58,329 nucleotides of DNA, taken from contig NZ_LMQB01000029.1 of NCBI RefSeq assembly GCF_001424045.1, positions 177,295 to 235,623 of the forward strand. Reading direction: 5' to 3'. The notes under the pieces are model-generated. The model saw nothing but the letters and a program-made list of their open reading frames with translations. It was not told where the DNA came from and made no database searches. Every line of letters starts with the position of its first letter. Position 1 is the first letter of the stretch. The position numbers were made by a program, and so were the translations under genes. Shown here piece by piece: positions 51,107 through 58,329 of the stretch. Origin of the DNA: Rhizobium sp. Leaf371. Lineage in GTDB: Bacteria; Pseudomonadota; Alphaproteobacteria; Rhizobiales; Rhizobiaceae.

Positions 51107-51898
51107 TCAGGAGGCACGCTTCGCAATGACGTCTTTCACCACGGGCACTGCGGAGAAGAGGTTCGGCCAACCCGCATAAAAGGCGAGTTGTGTCAGAAAT
51201 TCGGATGTCTCTTCCGTTTTCAGGCCGTTATCCATCGCGCGATTGAGGTGGTAGGGCACCTGAGCGACCTGCCCGTTGGCGATCAACGATGTTACCGTGA
51301 TCAGGCTTCTGTCGCGCGGGCTCAGACCGGGCCGAAGCCAGACGTCCTTGAACAGAAGATCATTTGTGTACTCGGCCAGGTCGGGAGACGTCGGACTGAC
51401 GGTCTGTTCGACGGTCGCCCGCCGGGATGCATCCTTCTCTGCATCGAGAGGCATCAGGGCTGGCTTTGCCGGGGAAAGCTGATCCGGGCCAATGCCCCGC
51501 GCGGCAAACACATCCTTTGCCACGCCCACGGCTGCCGTTGCATTTGCCCAACCGGAATAGAACGCCAGATGCGTGATGATCTCTGAGAGTTCTTCCGGCT
51601 TGACCCCGTTGTCGAGCGCGAGACTGAAATGGTACGCGAATTCGGCAGGCTGGTTTCTGGCAATCAGAGCGGCGACCGTAATCACGCTTCGATCGCGCGG
51701 CGCCAGTCCCGGGCGCTTCCATAAATCGCCGATGGCTGAGGTCGCGGTATAGTCCGCCAAAGCCGGCGATACCGCTTTCATGTCCTCCAGCGTCACCGGC
51801 GGCGTCGCGAGCGGGTGTTTCCGATCCTCAGCAAGGGCCGGCGCGGCGGTCAGGGAGAGGGAGAGGGAGAGTGCCGTAGCGGCGAGATGCTGCTTCAT
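51107..51898 (-). CDS. Secreted tandem carboxymuconolactone-decarboxylase-like protein
   Basis: A 263-residue protein with a Sec signal peptide (hydrophobic ALSLSLSLTAAPALA, cleavage near 23) and two carboxymuconolactone-decarboxylase-like repeats. Repeat 1 (about 38-125) has WKRPGLAPRDRSVITVAALIA and EIITHLAFYSGWANA; repeat 2 (about 160-250) has WLRPGLSPRDRSLITVTSLIA and EFLTQLAFYAGWPN. Neither has the CxxC of AhpD peroxidases. The second repeat lacks the His seen in THLAFY (TQLAFY). Export is unusual for this family. ATG 51898 follows AAAGGATC. It lies among cupin and hydrolase genes; the reaction is unknown. Confidence 0.86.
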   Translation of the reverse strand: MKQHLAATALSLSLSLTAAPALAEDRKHPLATPPVTLEDMKAVSPALADYTATSAIGDLWKRPGLAPRDRSVITVAALIARNQPAEFAYHFSLALDNGVKPEELSEIITHLAFYSGWANATAAVGVAKDVFAARGIGPDQLSPAKPALMPLDAEKDASRRATVEQTVSPTSPDLAEYTNDLLFKDVWLRPGLSPRDRSLITVTSLIANGQVAQVPYHLNRAMDNGLKTEETSEFLTQLAFYAGWPNLFSAVPVVKDVIAKRAS

Positions 51899-52059
51899 GG
51901 GAAGATCCTTTCGTTTGCGGCGGACACGAGCGCGTCCCCTCAACGATATGGCGGCGGGATCCTTCCGGATCAGATACCGGCGCCTGATAGGACTTATGAG
52001 CCGAGCCCATGAAAGCCGGTTGCAGAAGCTCTGCCTCCCGCTCTCCCCCCGGGAGACCC

Positions 52060-52479
52060 TCAGCGCGCGCTATCGACCTTGACGGTGACTTTGCCGGGCC
52101 GGTCGAAGATGGAGACGTCGCCCTTGACCTGACCGAGAATGACAATGCCGGGCGCTGGAACCTCTCCGTCACGATAGTAGATGACGAAATCGCCGGAGCT
52201 CCACAGGCCCAGCGTCCCCGCGGAGAACGCACGCTGGCGCGGCGCGGAGGGCAGCGCGGAGGGCAGGTTGCCGGTCTTTTCCTGACGAAGATGGTCGTCC
52301 ATCTCGATCGTCAGCGGCAACATGCCGGCGAGGGCGCGGGCGGCCGCGTTTTCGGCGAGTTCAGCGGTCACATCGCCCCATTCGGACGAAATGCGGATAC
52401 GATCTTGGGTCAAGGCGGTCCCTCCCATGAACAGCATGAGTAAAGCTGCGGAGAATGTCGTTCGTACGAACTGTTTCAT
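52060..52479 (-). CDS. Secreted cyclophilin-like fold protein
   Basis: A 139-residue protein with a Sec signal peptide (FVRTTFSAALLMLFMGGTA, cleavage near 24) and a cyclophilin-like domain of the small bacterial type: IRISSEWGDVTAELAENAAARA, then LGLWSSGDFVIYYRDGEVP and PGIVILGQVKGDVSIF. True cyclophilin active-site residues are not evident, so isomerase activity is doubtful. ATG 52479 overlaps the stop of the upstream membrane protein gene by 4 bp. Last gene of a three-gene unit with the proteins at 52476 and 53193. Confidence 0.8.
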   Translation of the reverse strand: MKQFVRTTFSAALLMLFMGGTALTQDRIRISSEWGDVTAELAENAAARALAGMLPLTIEMDDHLRQEKTGNLPSALPSAPRQRAFSAGTLGLWSSGDFVIYYRDGEVPAPGIVILGQVKGDVSIFDRPGKVTVKVDSAR

Positions 52480-53174
52480 ATCTGGTCTCTCGTTGCTGGA
52501 CGTGAAGTCTGGCGGTGTGCCCTGATGGATACCATGGCGTAATGCGAAAGAACGGCCGCCCCTGCCATGACGGCCGTCCAGTGGGCGAAAAACGGCGTCA
52601 CGGAACTGGTGAAGTCCCAGAAGGCGATGCTGTACCCAAGTGTCAGCTTGGTCGATACGTCGAGCACGGCAAAGCTCCATGCGCCGAAGCCGAGAAGGAG
52701 AAAGGCTGCAAGACGCCCCATGCCTGTCCGGATGCGGGACGGTGAGAGCCTGAAAGCCGTTCGCGCCGTGGTCATCACGCGTGTCCAGTGACTGCCTGCA
52801 TGAACGGCCACGATCAACACCACCCAATAGGCCGAGAACCAGTGAAGCTCGACAATGCCCACCTCGTCCGTCAGAGGCGGCATGCCGGGCAGGGACCGTG
52901 AGATCAGCAGGCTGGTACAGACCAGCACCGTTATGAGGATGGCGAGCCATGCGTGTACGAGCGTCACCGCCCAGCGTTGCAGGTCGTAACGCCCCGTTCC
53001 GAGCCTCATAAACCACCGCCGGTTCACGGTCAGGTGCCAGGCCAGAAGAGTGAACATCGCAGCCCCGAAAAGCTCATGCGGTCCGTTGTCGAGCCACCAG
53101 TAGGCGAGCGAGAGCATGAGCAACGCGGCCATGCTCGCTGGAAGAAGAATGCGGTGGGTCCACAAGCGAAACAT
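52476..53174 (-). CDS. DUF4405/cytochrome b-like membrane protein
   Basis: A 232-residue membrane protein with six or seven helices and several histidines placed within or beside them (LLAWHLTVNRRW near 45, LVHAWLAIL near 74, LHWFSAYW near 109, VHAGSHWTRV near 124, FAHWTAV near 197). The pattern resembles the DUF4405 group and small cytochrome b561-type proteins, so haem binding is likely. It lies 18 bp after a haem-motif protein gene and is coupled to the cyclophilin-like gene. Probable role: membrane electron transfer for an unknown partner. Confidence 0.72.
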   Translation of the reverse strand: MFRLWTHRILLPASMAALLMLSLAYWWLDNGPHELFGAAMFTLLAWHLTVNRRWFMRLGTGRYDLQRWAVTLVHAWLAILITVLVCTSLLISRSLPGMPPLTDEVGIVELHWFSAYWVVLIVAVHAGSHWTRVMTTARTAFRLSPSRIRTGMGRLAAFLLLGFGAWSFAVLDVSTKLTLGYSIAFWDFTSSVTPFFAHWTAVMAGAAVLSHYAMVSIRAHRQTSRPATRDQI

Positions 53175-53192
53175 GACGGCAGCCTGCAGGCG

Positions 53193-53675
53193 TCAGAGTG
53201 TGTCATCATCGGCAAGAGCGCCGCTGAGGGTGAACAGGAACTGCTCGGCTCTGCGCGAACGGTGACAGGCATAGCATTGAGCGACATTCTCGTCCGCTTT
53301 GACGGTTCGGTCAGGCCAGAACCATTGATATTCCCATTGATCTGCGCCAGCGCCGATCTTCTGCGCGACGAGGTAGCGCGTAAGAACGTCACTTTGATAA
53401 TCGACAAGAACCATGTGCGTCCCCGTTGGAACCGGTTCGCCCGCCTTGAGGGCTGCAAGCGCTGCAGCGCTCGTCAGCATGTGCTCGCGGGTGATCCCCC
53501 GTCGAACGGTCGTATAATGCTTAAGCTCATCGAGCGGCGGAAACGTGACCTCATTGGGAGCCGCAAGCGCCGGTGTCGGCGACACATCGGCTTCTGCGAA
53601 AAAGGCGCCCGTCAGGACGATCGCGAACGGCACGGAGAGCAAGCCGGACCAACGGGAAACATTCATTGCTTTCAT
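53193..53675 (-). CDS. Secreted cytochrome P460-like haem protein
   Basis: A 160-residue exported protein (signal peptide MNVSRWSGLLSVPFAIVLTG, cleavage near 27) with a single C-type haem motif CYACH near 136-140 and the segment VTFPPLDELKHYTTVRRGIT near 43, which fits the P460/haem-binding-domain group. The region EYQWFWPDRTVKADENVAQCYACH (landmarks WFWPDRTVK and AQCYACH) is typical of that family. ATG 53675 opens the three-gene unit ending at 52060. It probably passes electrons to the membrane protein encoded next. Confidence 0.75.
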   Translation of the reverse strand: MKAMNVSRWSGLLSVPFAIVLTGAFFAEADVSPTPALAAPNEVTFPPLDELKHYTTVRRGITREHMLTSAAALAALKAGEPVPTGTHMVLVDYQSDVLTRYLVAQKIGAGADQWEYQWFWPDRTVKADENVAQCYACHRSRRAEQFLFTLSGALADDDTL

Positions 53676-53815
53676 CTTTCAAAGCTGGGCAGGCAAAAGC
53701 CTTTAGCCGGTGACTTGTCAGACCACTTGCTGGTATCCCGGCCGGATGTCGCGCAGACACCGGCCGAGAGGAGAAGCATGAAAATGGGACGACATCGTCG
53801 GCCGATTTACAGGCT

Positions 53816-54925
53816 TTATGCGAGGTGCTGGTCGAAGAAGCCTTTCAGCTTATCGAAGGGGATTAAATCCACACGGTCGTAGAGATCGACATGGCCGGCG
53901 CCCTTTACCCAGACGAGTTCCTTCGGCTCCGATGCCTTGTTGTAGGCCTTCTGGCTAAACTCCTTCGAGTGGGCCTGGTCGCCCGAGATGAACAGCATCG
54001 GGCGGGGGGAGATGGTCTCGATATCGTTGAACGGGTAGAAGTTCATGAACTTCACGCTGCTGCTCAGGCTCGGCTTCGTCGTCGTCTCCTGCGTCACGCC
54101 CACCGGTGTGAATTCACCACGCGGCGTGCGGTAGAAGTCGTAGAATTCGCGCTGGATCGGATCGGTATCTGCTGTCAGTTCCAGGGTGGTGCCGCCAATG
54201 TGCTGGATGCCGGCGCCATCTGCTTCTGCCCAGCGCTGTTCGGCTGCCGTGGCGATGAAGGCCTTGCGCTGCTCGACCGTCTGGGACTTGTTCAGCGCAT
54301 CGCGGAACGCGGCGCCCATGTCGTACATGCTGACCGTGGCGACGGCCTTGATGCGTGGATCGATCTTGGCGGCGCTAATGACGAAGCTGCCGCTACCGCA
54401 AACGCCGATTGCGCCGATATTCTGGCGATCCACGAAGGGCTGTGAGCCGAGGAAGTCCACGCCTGCGCTGAACGCTTCCGCGTAGGCTTCCGGCGACACC
54501 ACATTACGCGGCTGGCCTTCGCTCTCGCCCCAGAAGGGCAGGTCGATCGACATGGCGACGAAGCCCTGCTCGGCCATCTTGGTGGCGTAGAGATTGGCGC
54601 TCTGCTCTTTCACGGCACCCATCGGGTGGCCGACGATGATGGCAGGATTCTTGGCGGCCTGGTCCATATCCTTGGGAAGGAACAGGTTGCCGGCAACCGC
54701 GGTCTGGTGCTGGGTCTTGAACGTGACCTTCTGCGATGTCACCCGATCGCTGGTGTAGAAGTTGGAAGCACCGTTGGACATGTCTTGAGCCTTTGCAGTC
54801 ATCGTATCGAAAATGGAGATGGTGCCGAGAGCAGCGACGCCGGCACCCGTCATCTTGAGCAGGTTGCGACGATCGATGCCGGTCGTCGGAGTTTTCAGGT
54901 CGTCGAGGTAAGTTTCATCAGTCAT
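53816..54925 (-). CDS. Tat-exported alpha/beta hydrolase
   Basis: A 369-residue alpha/beta hydrolase with a Tat leader (GIDRRNLLKMTGAGVAALG, near 17-35). The nucleophile elbow reads IGVCGSGSFVIS near 178, so Cys is the likely nucleophile, as in dienelactone-hydrolase relatives. Asp in FISGDQAHSKEF near 305 and His in KGAGHVDLYDR near 342 complete the triad. Start ATG 54925 is taken because the Tat motif follows at the normal distance; longer frames upstream overlap the MFS gene. It follows the MFS gene by 55 bp and is probably controlled by regulator D. Substrate: an ester or lactone in the periplasm. Confidence 0.86.
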   Translation of the reverse strand: MTDETYLDDLKTPTTGIDRRNLLKMTGAGVAALGTISIFDTMTAKAQDMSNGASNFYTSDRVTSQKVTFKTQHQTAVAGNLFLPKDMDQAAKNPAIIVGHPMGAVKEQSANLYATKMAEQGFVAMSIDLPFWGESEGQPRNVVSPEAYAEAFSAGVDFLGSQPFVDRQNIGAIGVCGSGSFVISAAKIDPRIKAVATVSMYDMGAAFRDALNKSQTVEQRKAFIATAAEQRWAEADGAGIQHIGGTTLELTADTDPIQREFYDFYRTPRGEFTPVGVTQETTTKPSLSSSVKFMNFYPFNDIETISPRPMLFISGDQAHSKEFSQKAYNKASEPKELVWVKGAGHVDLYDRVDLIPFDKLKGFFDQHLA

Positions 54926-54980
54926 AACGGTGGATCCTTGGTTCAGCGGGCGATGGAAAATGATCGGGTGTCGCGGGATG

Positions 54981-56225
54981 TCAGCGAGATTGGGAACGCC
55001 AAGCCGCTGCGGCGAGAAGAGAAGAGCCGGCAAGAAGGACGGCTGCGAACAGGAAAGTCGTCCACCAGCCCGTCGCATCGAACAGCACGCCGCCTGTCGA
55101 GGCCCCGAGCGTGATGGCGAGCTGGATGGTTGCGACCTGCAGCCCGCCACCGGCTTCGGCGTCGTCGGGCATGGTTCGGCTCAGCCACGTGCCCCATCCC
55201 ACGGGTGCCGCCGTGCCGAGCAGGCCCCAGCCGACAAGCAGGACGGCGGTCGATGTGGCGGACGATCCCAAGGCGATCAGGCCCAGCGCGATCACGGCCA
55301 TGAGCAACGGTATCGTGATCAGGACGGGAAAGAGCCGGGTGCCCAGCATTTGGCTGACGACGTAGGTGCCCACGACACCCGCTAGTCCCATCAGGAGGAG
55401 GAGGAGCGACAGGGTCGAGATCGAAACGGAGGTAACCGTCTCAAGGAAAGGTCGAAGATAGGTGAACAATGCGAACTGCCCCATGAAGAGCAACAGGATC
55501 GACGCCATGCCGATGGCGACTTCCGGCCGAAGAAGAAGCCGGAACACGTTGGAAGACCTTATGCCGGACGTCGTCTCGGCGGAGCGCGGCGGTAGCGAAG
55601 GCATGCTGACCCACTGCCAGACGAGCGCGACAAGCGCCAGCGGAACGACGGCGAAAAAGGCGCCACGCCAGCCGATATAACTCCCGAGCAGGCTGCCGAG
55701 CGGTGCGGAAATCGTGGCGGCGATGGCGTTTCCGGCGTTCAGCATGGCCAAACCCTTGGGAACGGAATCTTCGGGAACGAGGCGCATGACGATCGAGGTG
55801 GACATCGACCAGAAGCCGCCGATCGCCACGCCCAGCAGGGCACGTCCGATCATCAGGACGAGATAACTCGGAGAGAACGTGACGATGGTTCCCGAAATCA
55901 CCAGCATCAGCGAAAAGGAGGCAAGCACCAGCCGCCTGTCCAGCCTGCGCGTCAGGCCGGACACAAAGAGGCTTGTGAGAACGGCAAAGACGCCGGAGAT
56001 CGAGATCGCCTGTCCAGCCCGGCCTTCCGTCACCCCCAGTTCGGTTGCGATAGGGGAGAGGAGGCTGACCGGCATGAATTCCGAGGCGATGAGGACGGCA
56101 ACGCAGAGCGCCATCGAGACAATCGCGCCCCAGGCGGCCTTCGGCACGGGCGAAGCGGGAACGACATGTTTTTCAAGGTCGGGACCGCTGGCGAGATGAG
56201 GGTGTTTCACAGCTTTCGATGTCAT
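54981..56225 (-). CDS. MFS transporter (DHA1-type exporter)
   Basis: A 414-residue major facilitator with 12 helices of the DHA1 group (NepI/YdhP-like). The signature loop GLTRRLDRRLVLASF follows helix 2, and IGRALLGVAIGGFWSMSTSIV is the helix-4 region typical of exporters for purines, arabinose or drugs. About 30 polar residues precede the first helix. It is divergent from regulator D with a 98-bp gap and co-directional with the alpha/beta hydrolase gene. Probable role: export of a compound that the hydrolase or a neighbouring enzyme acts on. Confidence 0.88.
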   Translation of the reverse strand: MTSKAVKHPHLASGPDLEKHVVPASPVPKAAWGAIVSMALCVAVLIASEFMPVSLLSPIATELGVTEGRAGQAISISGVFAVLTSLFVSGLTRRLDRRLVLASFSLMLVISGTIVTFSPSYLVLMIGRALLGVAIGGFWSMSTSIVMRLVPEDSVPKGLAMLNAGNAIAATISAPLGSLLGSYIGWRGAFFAVVPLALVALVWQWVSMPSLPPRSAETTSGIRSSNVFRLLLRPEVAIGMASILLLFMGQFALFTYLRPFLETVTSVSISTLSLLLLLMGLAGVVGTYVVSQMLGTRLFPVLITIPLLMAVIALGLIALGSSATSTAVLLVGWGLLGTAAPVGWGTWLSRTMPDDAEAGGGLQVATIQLAITLGASTGGVLFDATGWWTTFLFAAVLLAGSSLLAAAAWRSQSR

Positions 56226-56323
56226 GACCGCAACATAAGCTTAATCTGGACCGAAAATTACCCATTGCAATTCGCTTGAACTTATCGATGATCGACATCA
56301 ATGCAGGGGTGGTGCGGCCGGTC

Positions 56324-57211
56324 ATGAAGCGCGAAGATTTGAACGACATGCTCTGGTTTCTCGCCGTTGCGGAAGAGCGCAGCTTTACCAAAGCGGCGGC
56401 AAAGCTTGGTACGTCGCAATCAACCATCAGCCATACGATCAAGAAGCTGGAGGCTCGCATAGGGCTGCGTCTCTTGAGCCGCACGACGCGAAGCGTCGTT
56501 CCGACGGAGGCGGGAGAGCGCCTGATCCGCTCGCTTGCGCCGCGCATCGAGGAACTCGAAACCGAGATCGACGAGTTGATGGAGAGCCGCGACAAACCTG
56601 TCGGCTCGGTGCGGATCACGCTGTCGGACTATGCCCAGGAAAGTATCGTCTGGCCGAAACTTCGCCCGCTGCTACGTCAGTATCCCGATATCAAGGTCGA
56701 GTTGAACAGCGATAACGGCTTCCGCGATATCGTCGAGGAGAAGTTCGATGCGGGCGTGCGGCTGGGCGAAAGCGTGGACAAGGACATGATCGCGGTCCGC
56801 ATCGGCCCTGACTGGCGGCTGGTCGCGGTCGCATCGCCGGATTACTTGGGGACGTGTTCGACACCAAAGGCGCCCCAGGAACTGGTCGGCCACCCTTGCA
56901 TTAACCACCGGCAGGCGCGAGCCGGCGGTCTCTATGCCTGGGAGTTCGAAAAGGACGGCCGTGAGGTCAGGGTCCGTGTGGAAGGTCAGCTTACGTTCAA
57001 CACGTCCTACGCCATGATCGATGCGGCCGTCGCAGGCTATGGCATCGCCTATGTCCCGGAAAGCCTCGTCACCTCCGAGGTCGCCGCCGGCCGACTCGTC
57101 CAGATCCTCGACGACTGGTGCCCGCTGTTTCCCGGCTACTACCTCTACTACCCGAGCCGCCGCCAGAACTCCCCGGCGTTCAAGATCGTCGTTGATGCGT
57201 TGAGGGCCTAA
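56324..57211 (+). CDS. LysR-family regulator D
   Basis: A 295-residue LysR-type regulator, paralogue of regulator C. Helix-turn-helix at about 8-66 (FTKAAAKLGTSQSTISHTI, RLLSRTTRSVVPTEAGE), ligand domain from about 90 (GSVRITLSDYAQESIVWPKL), then GLYAWEFEKDGREVRV near 205 and YYPSRRQNSPAF near the end. ATG 56324 (MKREDLND) fits the family start; ATG 56288 and TTG 56276 are upstream alternatives. Divergent from the MFS exporter, which it likely regulates together with the hydrolase. Confidence 0.91.
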   Translation: MKREDLNDMLWFLAVAEERSFTKAAAKLGTSQSTISHTIKKLEARIGLRLLSRTTRSVVPTEAGERLIRSLAPRIEELETEIDELMESRDKPVGSVRITLSDYAQESIVWPKLRPLLRQYPDIKVELNSDNGFRDIVEEKFDAGVRLGESVDKDMIAVRIGPDWRLVAVASPDYLGTCSTPKAPQELVGHPCINHRQARAGGLYAWEFEKDGREVRVRVEGQLTFNTSYAMIDAAVAGYGIAYVPESLVTSEVAAGRLVQILDDWCPLFPGYYLYYPSRRQNSPAFKIVVDALRA

Positions 57212-57570
57212 TTGATGCGCCGCGCAGCACCGGAAAACGTCAAGAGGGCCACAGAAGGTTCCATTGCTCGATGCTCATGCCGGTCTGATGGACGTGTCTG
57301 TCTGCCGGAGAAGGATACAGCCTGACAATGGGATTACGCGTGGGCGGAAACGTTCCTGCACGGCACGCGCAGGACTGTGACGCTGAACCGCATTCTCGAG
57401 AACCTCTCCCGTAAAGGTGAGTTGACCGGGGAGGATTCTCGCGAATCCTGCGATACCGCAAGGCGGGGGCCGGAATGCGGAAACGACATCCATGGTTTCG
57501 CTCTCCGGTCCTTGAGAAAAAGACGTCACATCTCCCGTCAAGGTCGAGACATCAAAGGAAGAATTCGACG
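57212..57570. other. Intergenic region, nothing recognised
   Basis: A 359-bp stretch between regulator D and the DUF6152 remnant. Short open frames on both strands show no family features. There is no regulon box. Confidence 0.4.
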
Positions 57571-57939
57571 ATGCGTAAGATGCTGCACATGTCTCGGATA
57601 GCCTGGAATAGAGGGCGGCTGATCACCTTATGCCTGGCTACCTTGATCGCGCTGATGCCCGCCCTGTTTCCCGTGTCGCCGGCTTTCGCGCACCATGGGT
57701 GGCCGGGCTTTCAAACCAATCGCCTCATCTATCTTGAGTGAACGGTATCTTCGGATGGCGTCTGGGGCAACCCGCATTCCCTTTTCGATGTAACCCTGAG
57801 CAGCAATCTGCCTGCAAAAACTCCGGAACTTGCCATTCCGAAAGAGCTGCAGAATCCTGAGGACAGCACGCGCGTGAAGGCCGCTCTATCCTACAAGGGT
57901 CCTCACAAGGACCTGAAGATCATCATCGCAAGTCGATGA
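57571..57939 (+). pseudogene. DUF6152-family secreted protein, broken
   Basis: From ATG 57571 the frame encodes a signal peptide (LITLCLATLIALMPALF, cleavage after AFA) and HHGWPGFQTNRLIYLE, the start of DUF6152 proteins. It then meets a TGA at 57739-57741. The same frame continues with TVSSDGVWGNPHSLFDVTL and further family-like sequence to a stop at 57937-57939. The C-terminal part of the family is absent. An in-frame nonsense codon plus truncation indicates a pseudogene. An intact relative would be a periplasmic protein of unknown function. Confidence 0.7.
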
Positions 57940-58230
57940 ATTTTTTCTCATCTGCTTACAGGTTGGCGGTTCGAATCCTTTCAAGAGCAAGACAGTTGAG
58001 AAAGGCGAACCTAAATCTGCGAACGGACTGTGTTTCCGAGCGGGTGCAGGTCCCCGTGAAGTAGCGTGCCAACAAGGCTGCCGCCAAGACCGTTTTTTGC
58101 CCAGCTCCAGCCTCTAGTATCGCAAATTTTGCGAGCAACCATCGGTTTGTTCTGGTCCACAATCATCGGAGGGGTGAGCATGACGAGCCGGCTACCCTTG
58201 TCGTTGTCACACATCAGCATGAGGCCTGGG
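57940..58230. other. Unrecognised remnant next to IS21 end
   Basis: 291 bp with minus-strand open frames, one reading VARKICDTRGWSWAKNGLGG and LLHGDLHPLGNTVR, that I cannot assign. The minus-strand frame is cut by the IS21 end at 58231. Probably a decayed gene fragment. Confidence 0.35.
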
Positions 58231-58329
58231 TGTTGATTTCCACTGAGAGCTGACCCGGCATTTCCACCGAGAAGTGACCCGCCTTAGGTATCGTTTGTGT
58301 TGGTCGTAGTGGTCAAGTTCCTGCGTTTC
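58231..58329 (-). mobile_element. IS21-family element, istB-side end, inverted copy (partial)
   Basis: Minus-strand copy of the IS21 end seen at 1-179. It begins with TG at 58231 and shows the same two GTGGAAAT-type repeats and GGGTCA blocks. Several point differences show that it is a separate element copy. The bases just inside the two ends (CAGGCCC on the left, CCCAGGCC on the right in matching orientation) share a short similarity but are not an obvious target duplication. Confidence 0.87.
58284..58329 (-). CDS. istB: IstB-like ATP-binding protein, C-terminal end
   Basis: The last 14 codons of istB on the minus strand: KRRNLTTTTNTNDT and stop at 58286-58284. They match the left copy (KRRKLTTTTNTNDT) except for one residue. 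The rest of the gene lies outside the window to the right. Confidence 0.8.
   Translation of the reverse strand, partial: KRRNLTTTTNTNDT

Overview
The window looks like accessory DNA from a rhizobial alphaproteobacterium (Rhizobium/Agrobacterium/Neorhizobium range). The grounds are high GC, densely packed operons of ABC, TRAP-like Tct and LysR genes, IS21- and IS66-family sequences, and two copies of a palindromic intergenic repeat of a type I associate with rhizobia. Genus placement is inference. Both ends lie inside IS21-family elements whose istB ends face inward, as expected for a short-read contig broken at repeats or for a segment bracketed by inverted IS copies.

Region 1 (1-2.8 kb) is a graveyard: an IS21 end, a badly frameshifted IS66 element, then fragments of an old-yellow-enzyme gene, a DHA2-type MFS gene and an IS3-family orfA.

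Region 2 (2.9-44.7 kb) is a large sugar-acid and hydroxyacid catabolic island. Its transporters are a ribose-type ABC system with an unusual ATPase-permease fusion, a TctABC system, an extra TctC and an MFS carrier. Its enzymes are three SDRs, an SMP-30 lactonase, a complete threonate/oxo-tetronate route (LtnD, OtnI, OtnK, OtnC), two tartrate/isopropylmalate-type dehydrogenases, three aldehyde dehydrogenases, an HpcH-type aldolase, a beta-hydroxyacid dehydrogenase, a D-2-hydroxyacid dehydrogenase and a double cupin. A transhydrogenase (PntAB), a membrane class III cyclase and a chemoreceptor paired with its own periplasmic binding protein lie in the same block. Eleven sites of the form GGTATAA-N7-TTATACC (plus one weak one) lie upstream of nearly every transcription unit here and none were found to the right of it. 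The dyad fits the LysR-type T-N11-A rule, and two close LysR paralogues are encoded inside the block. I read this as one coordinated, apparently undescribed regulon.

Region 3 (45-57.2 kb) is a different module without the box: a periplasmic PaoABC-type molybdenum aldehyde oxidoreductase, two related small cupins, a secreted tandem carboxymuconolactone-decarboxylase-like protein, a three-gene membrane/haem unit, a Tat-exported alpha/beta hydrolase, an MFS exporter and two paralogous LysR regulators. It suggests oxidation or detoxification of reactive aldehydes or quinones.

Region 4 (57.5-58.3 kb) holds a broken DUF6152 gene, unrecognised sequence and the second IS21 end. I saw no tRNA, rRNA, CRISPR array or replication origin.
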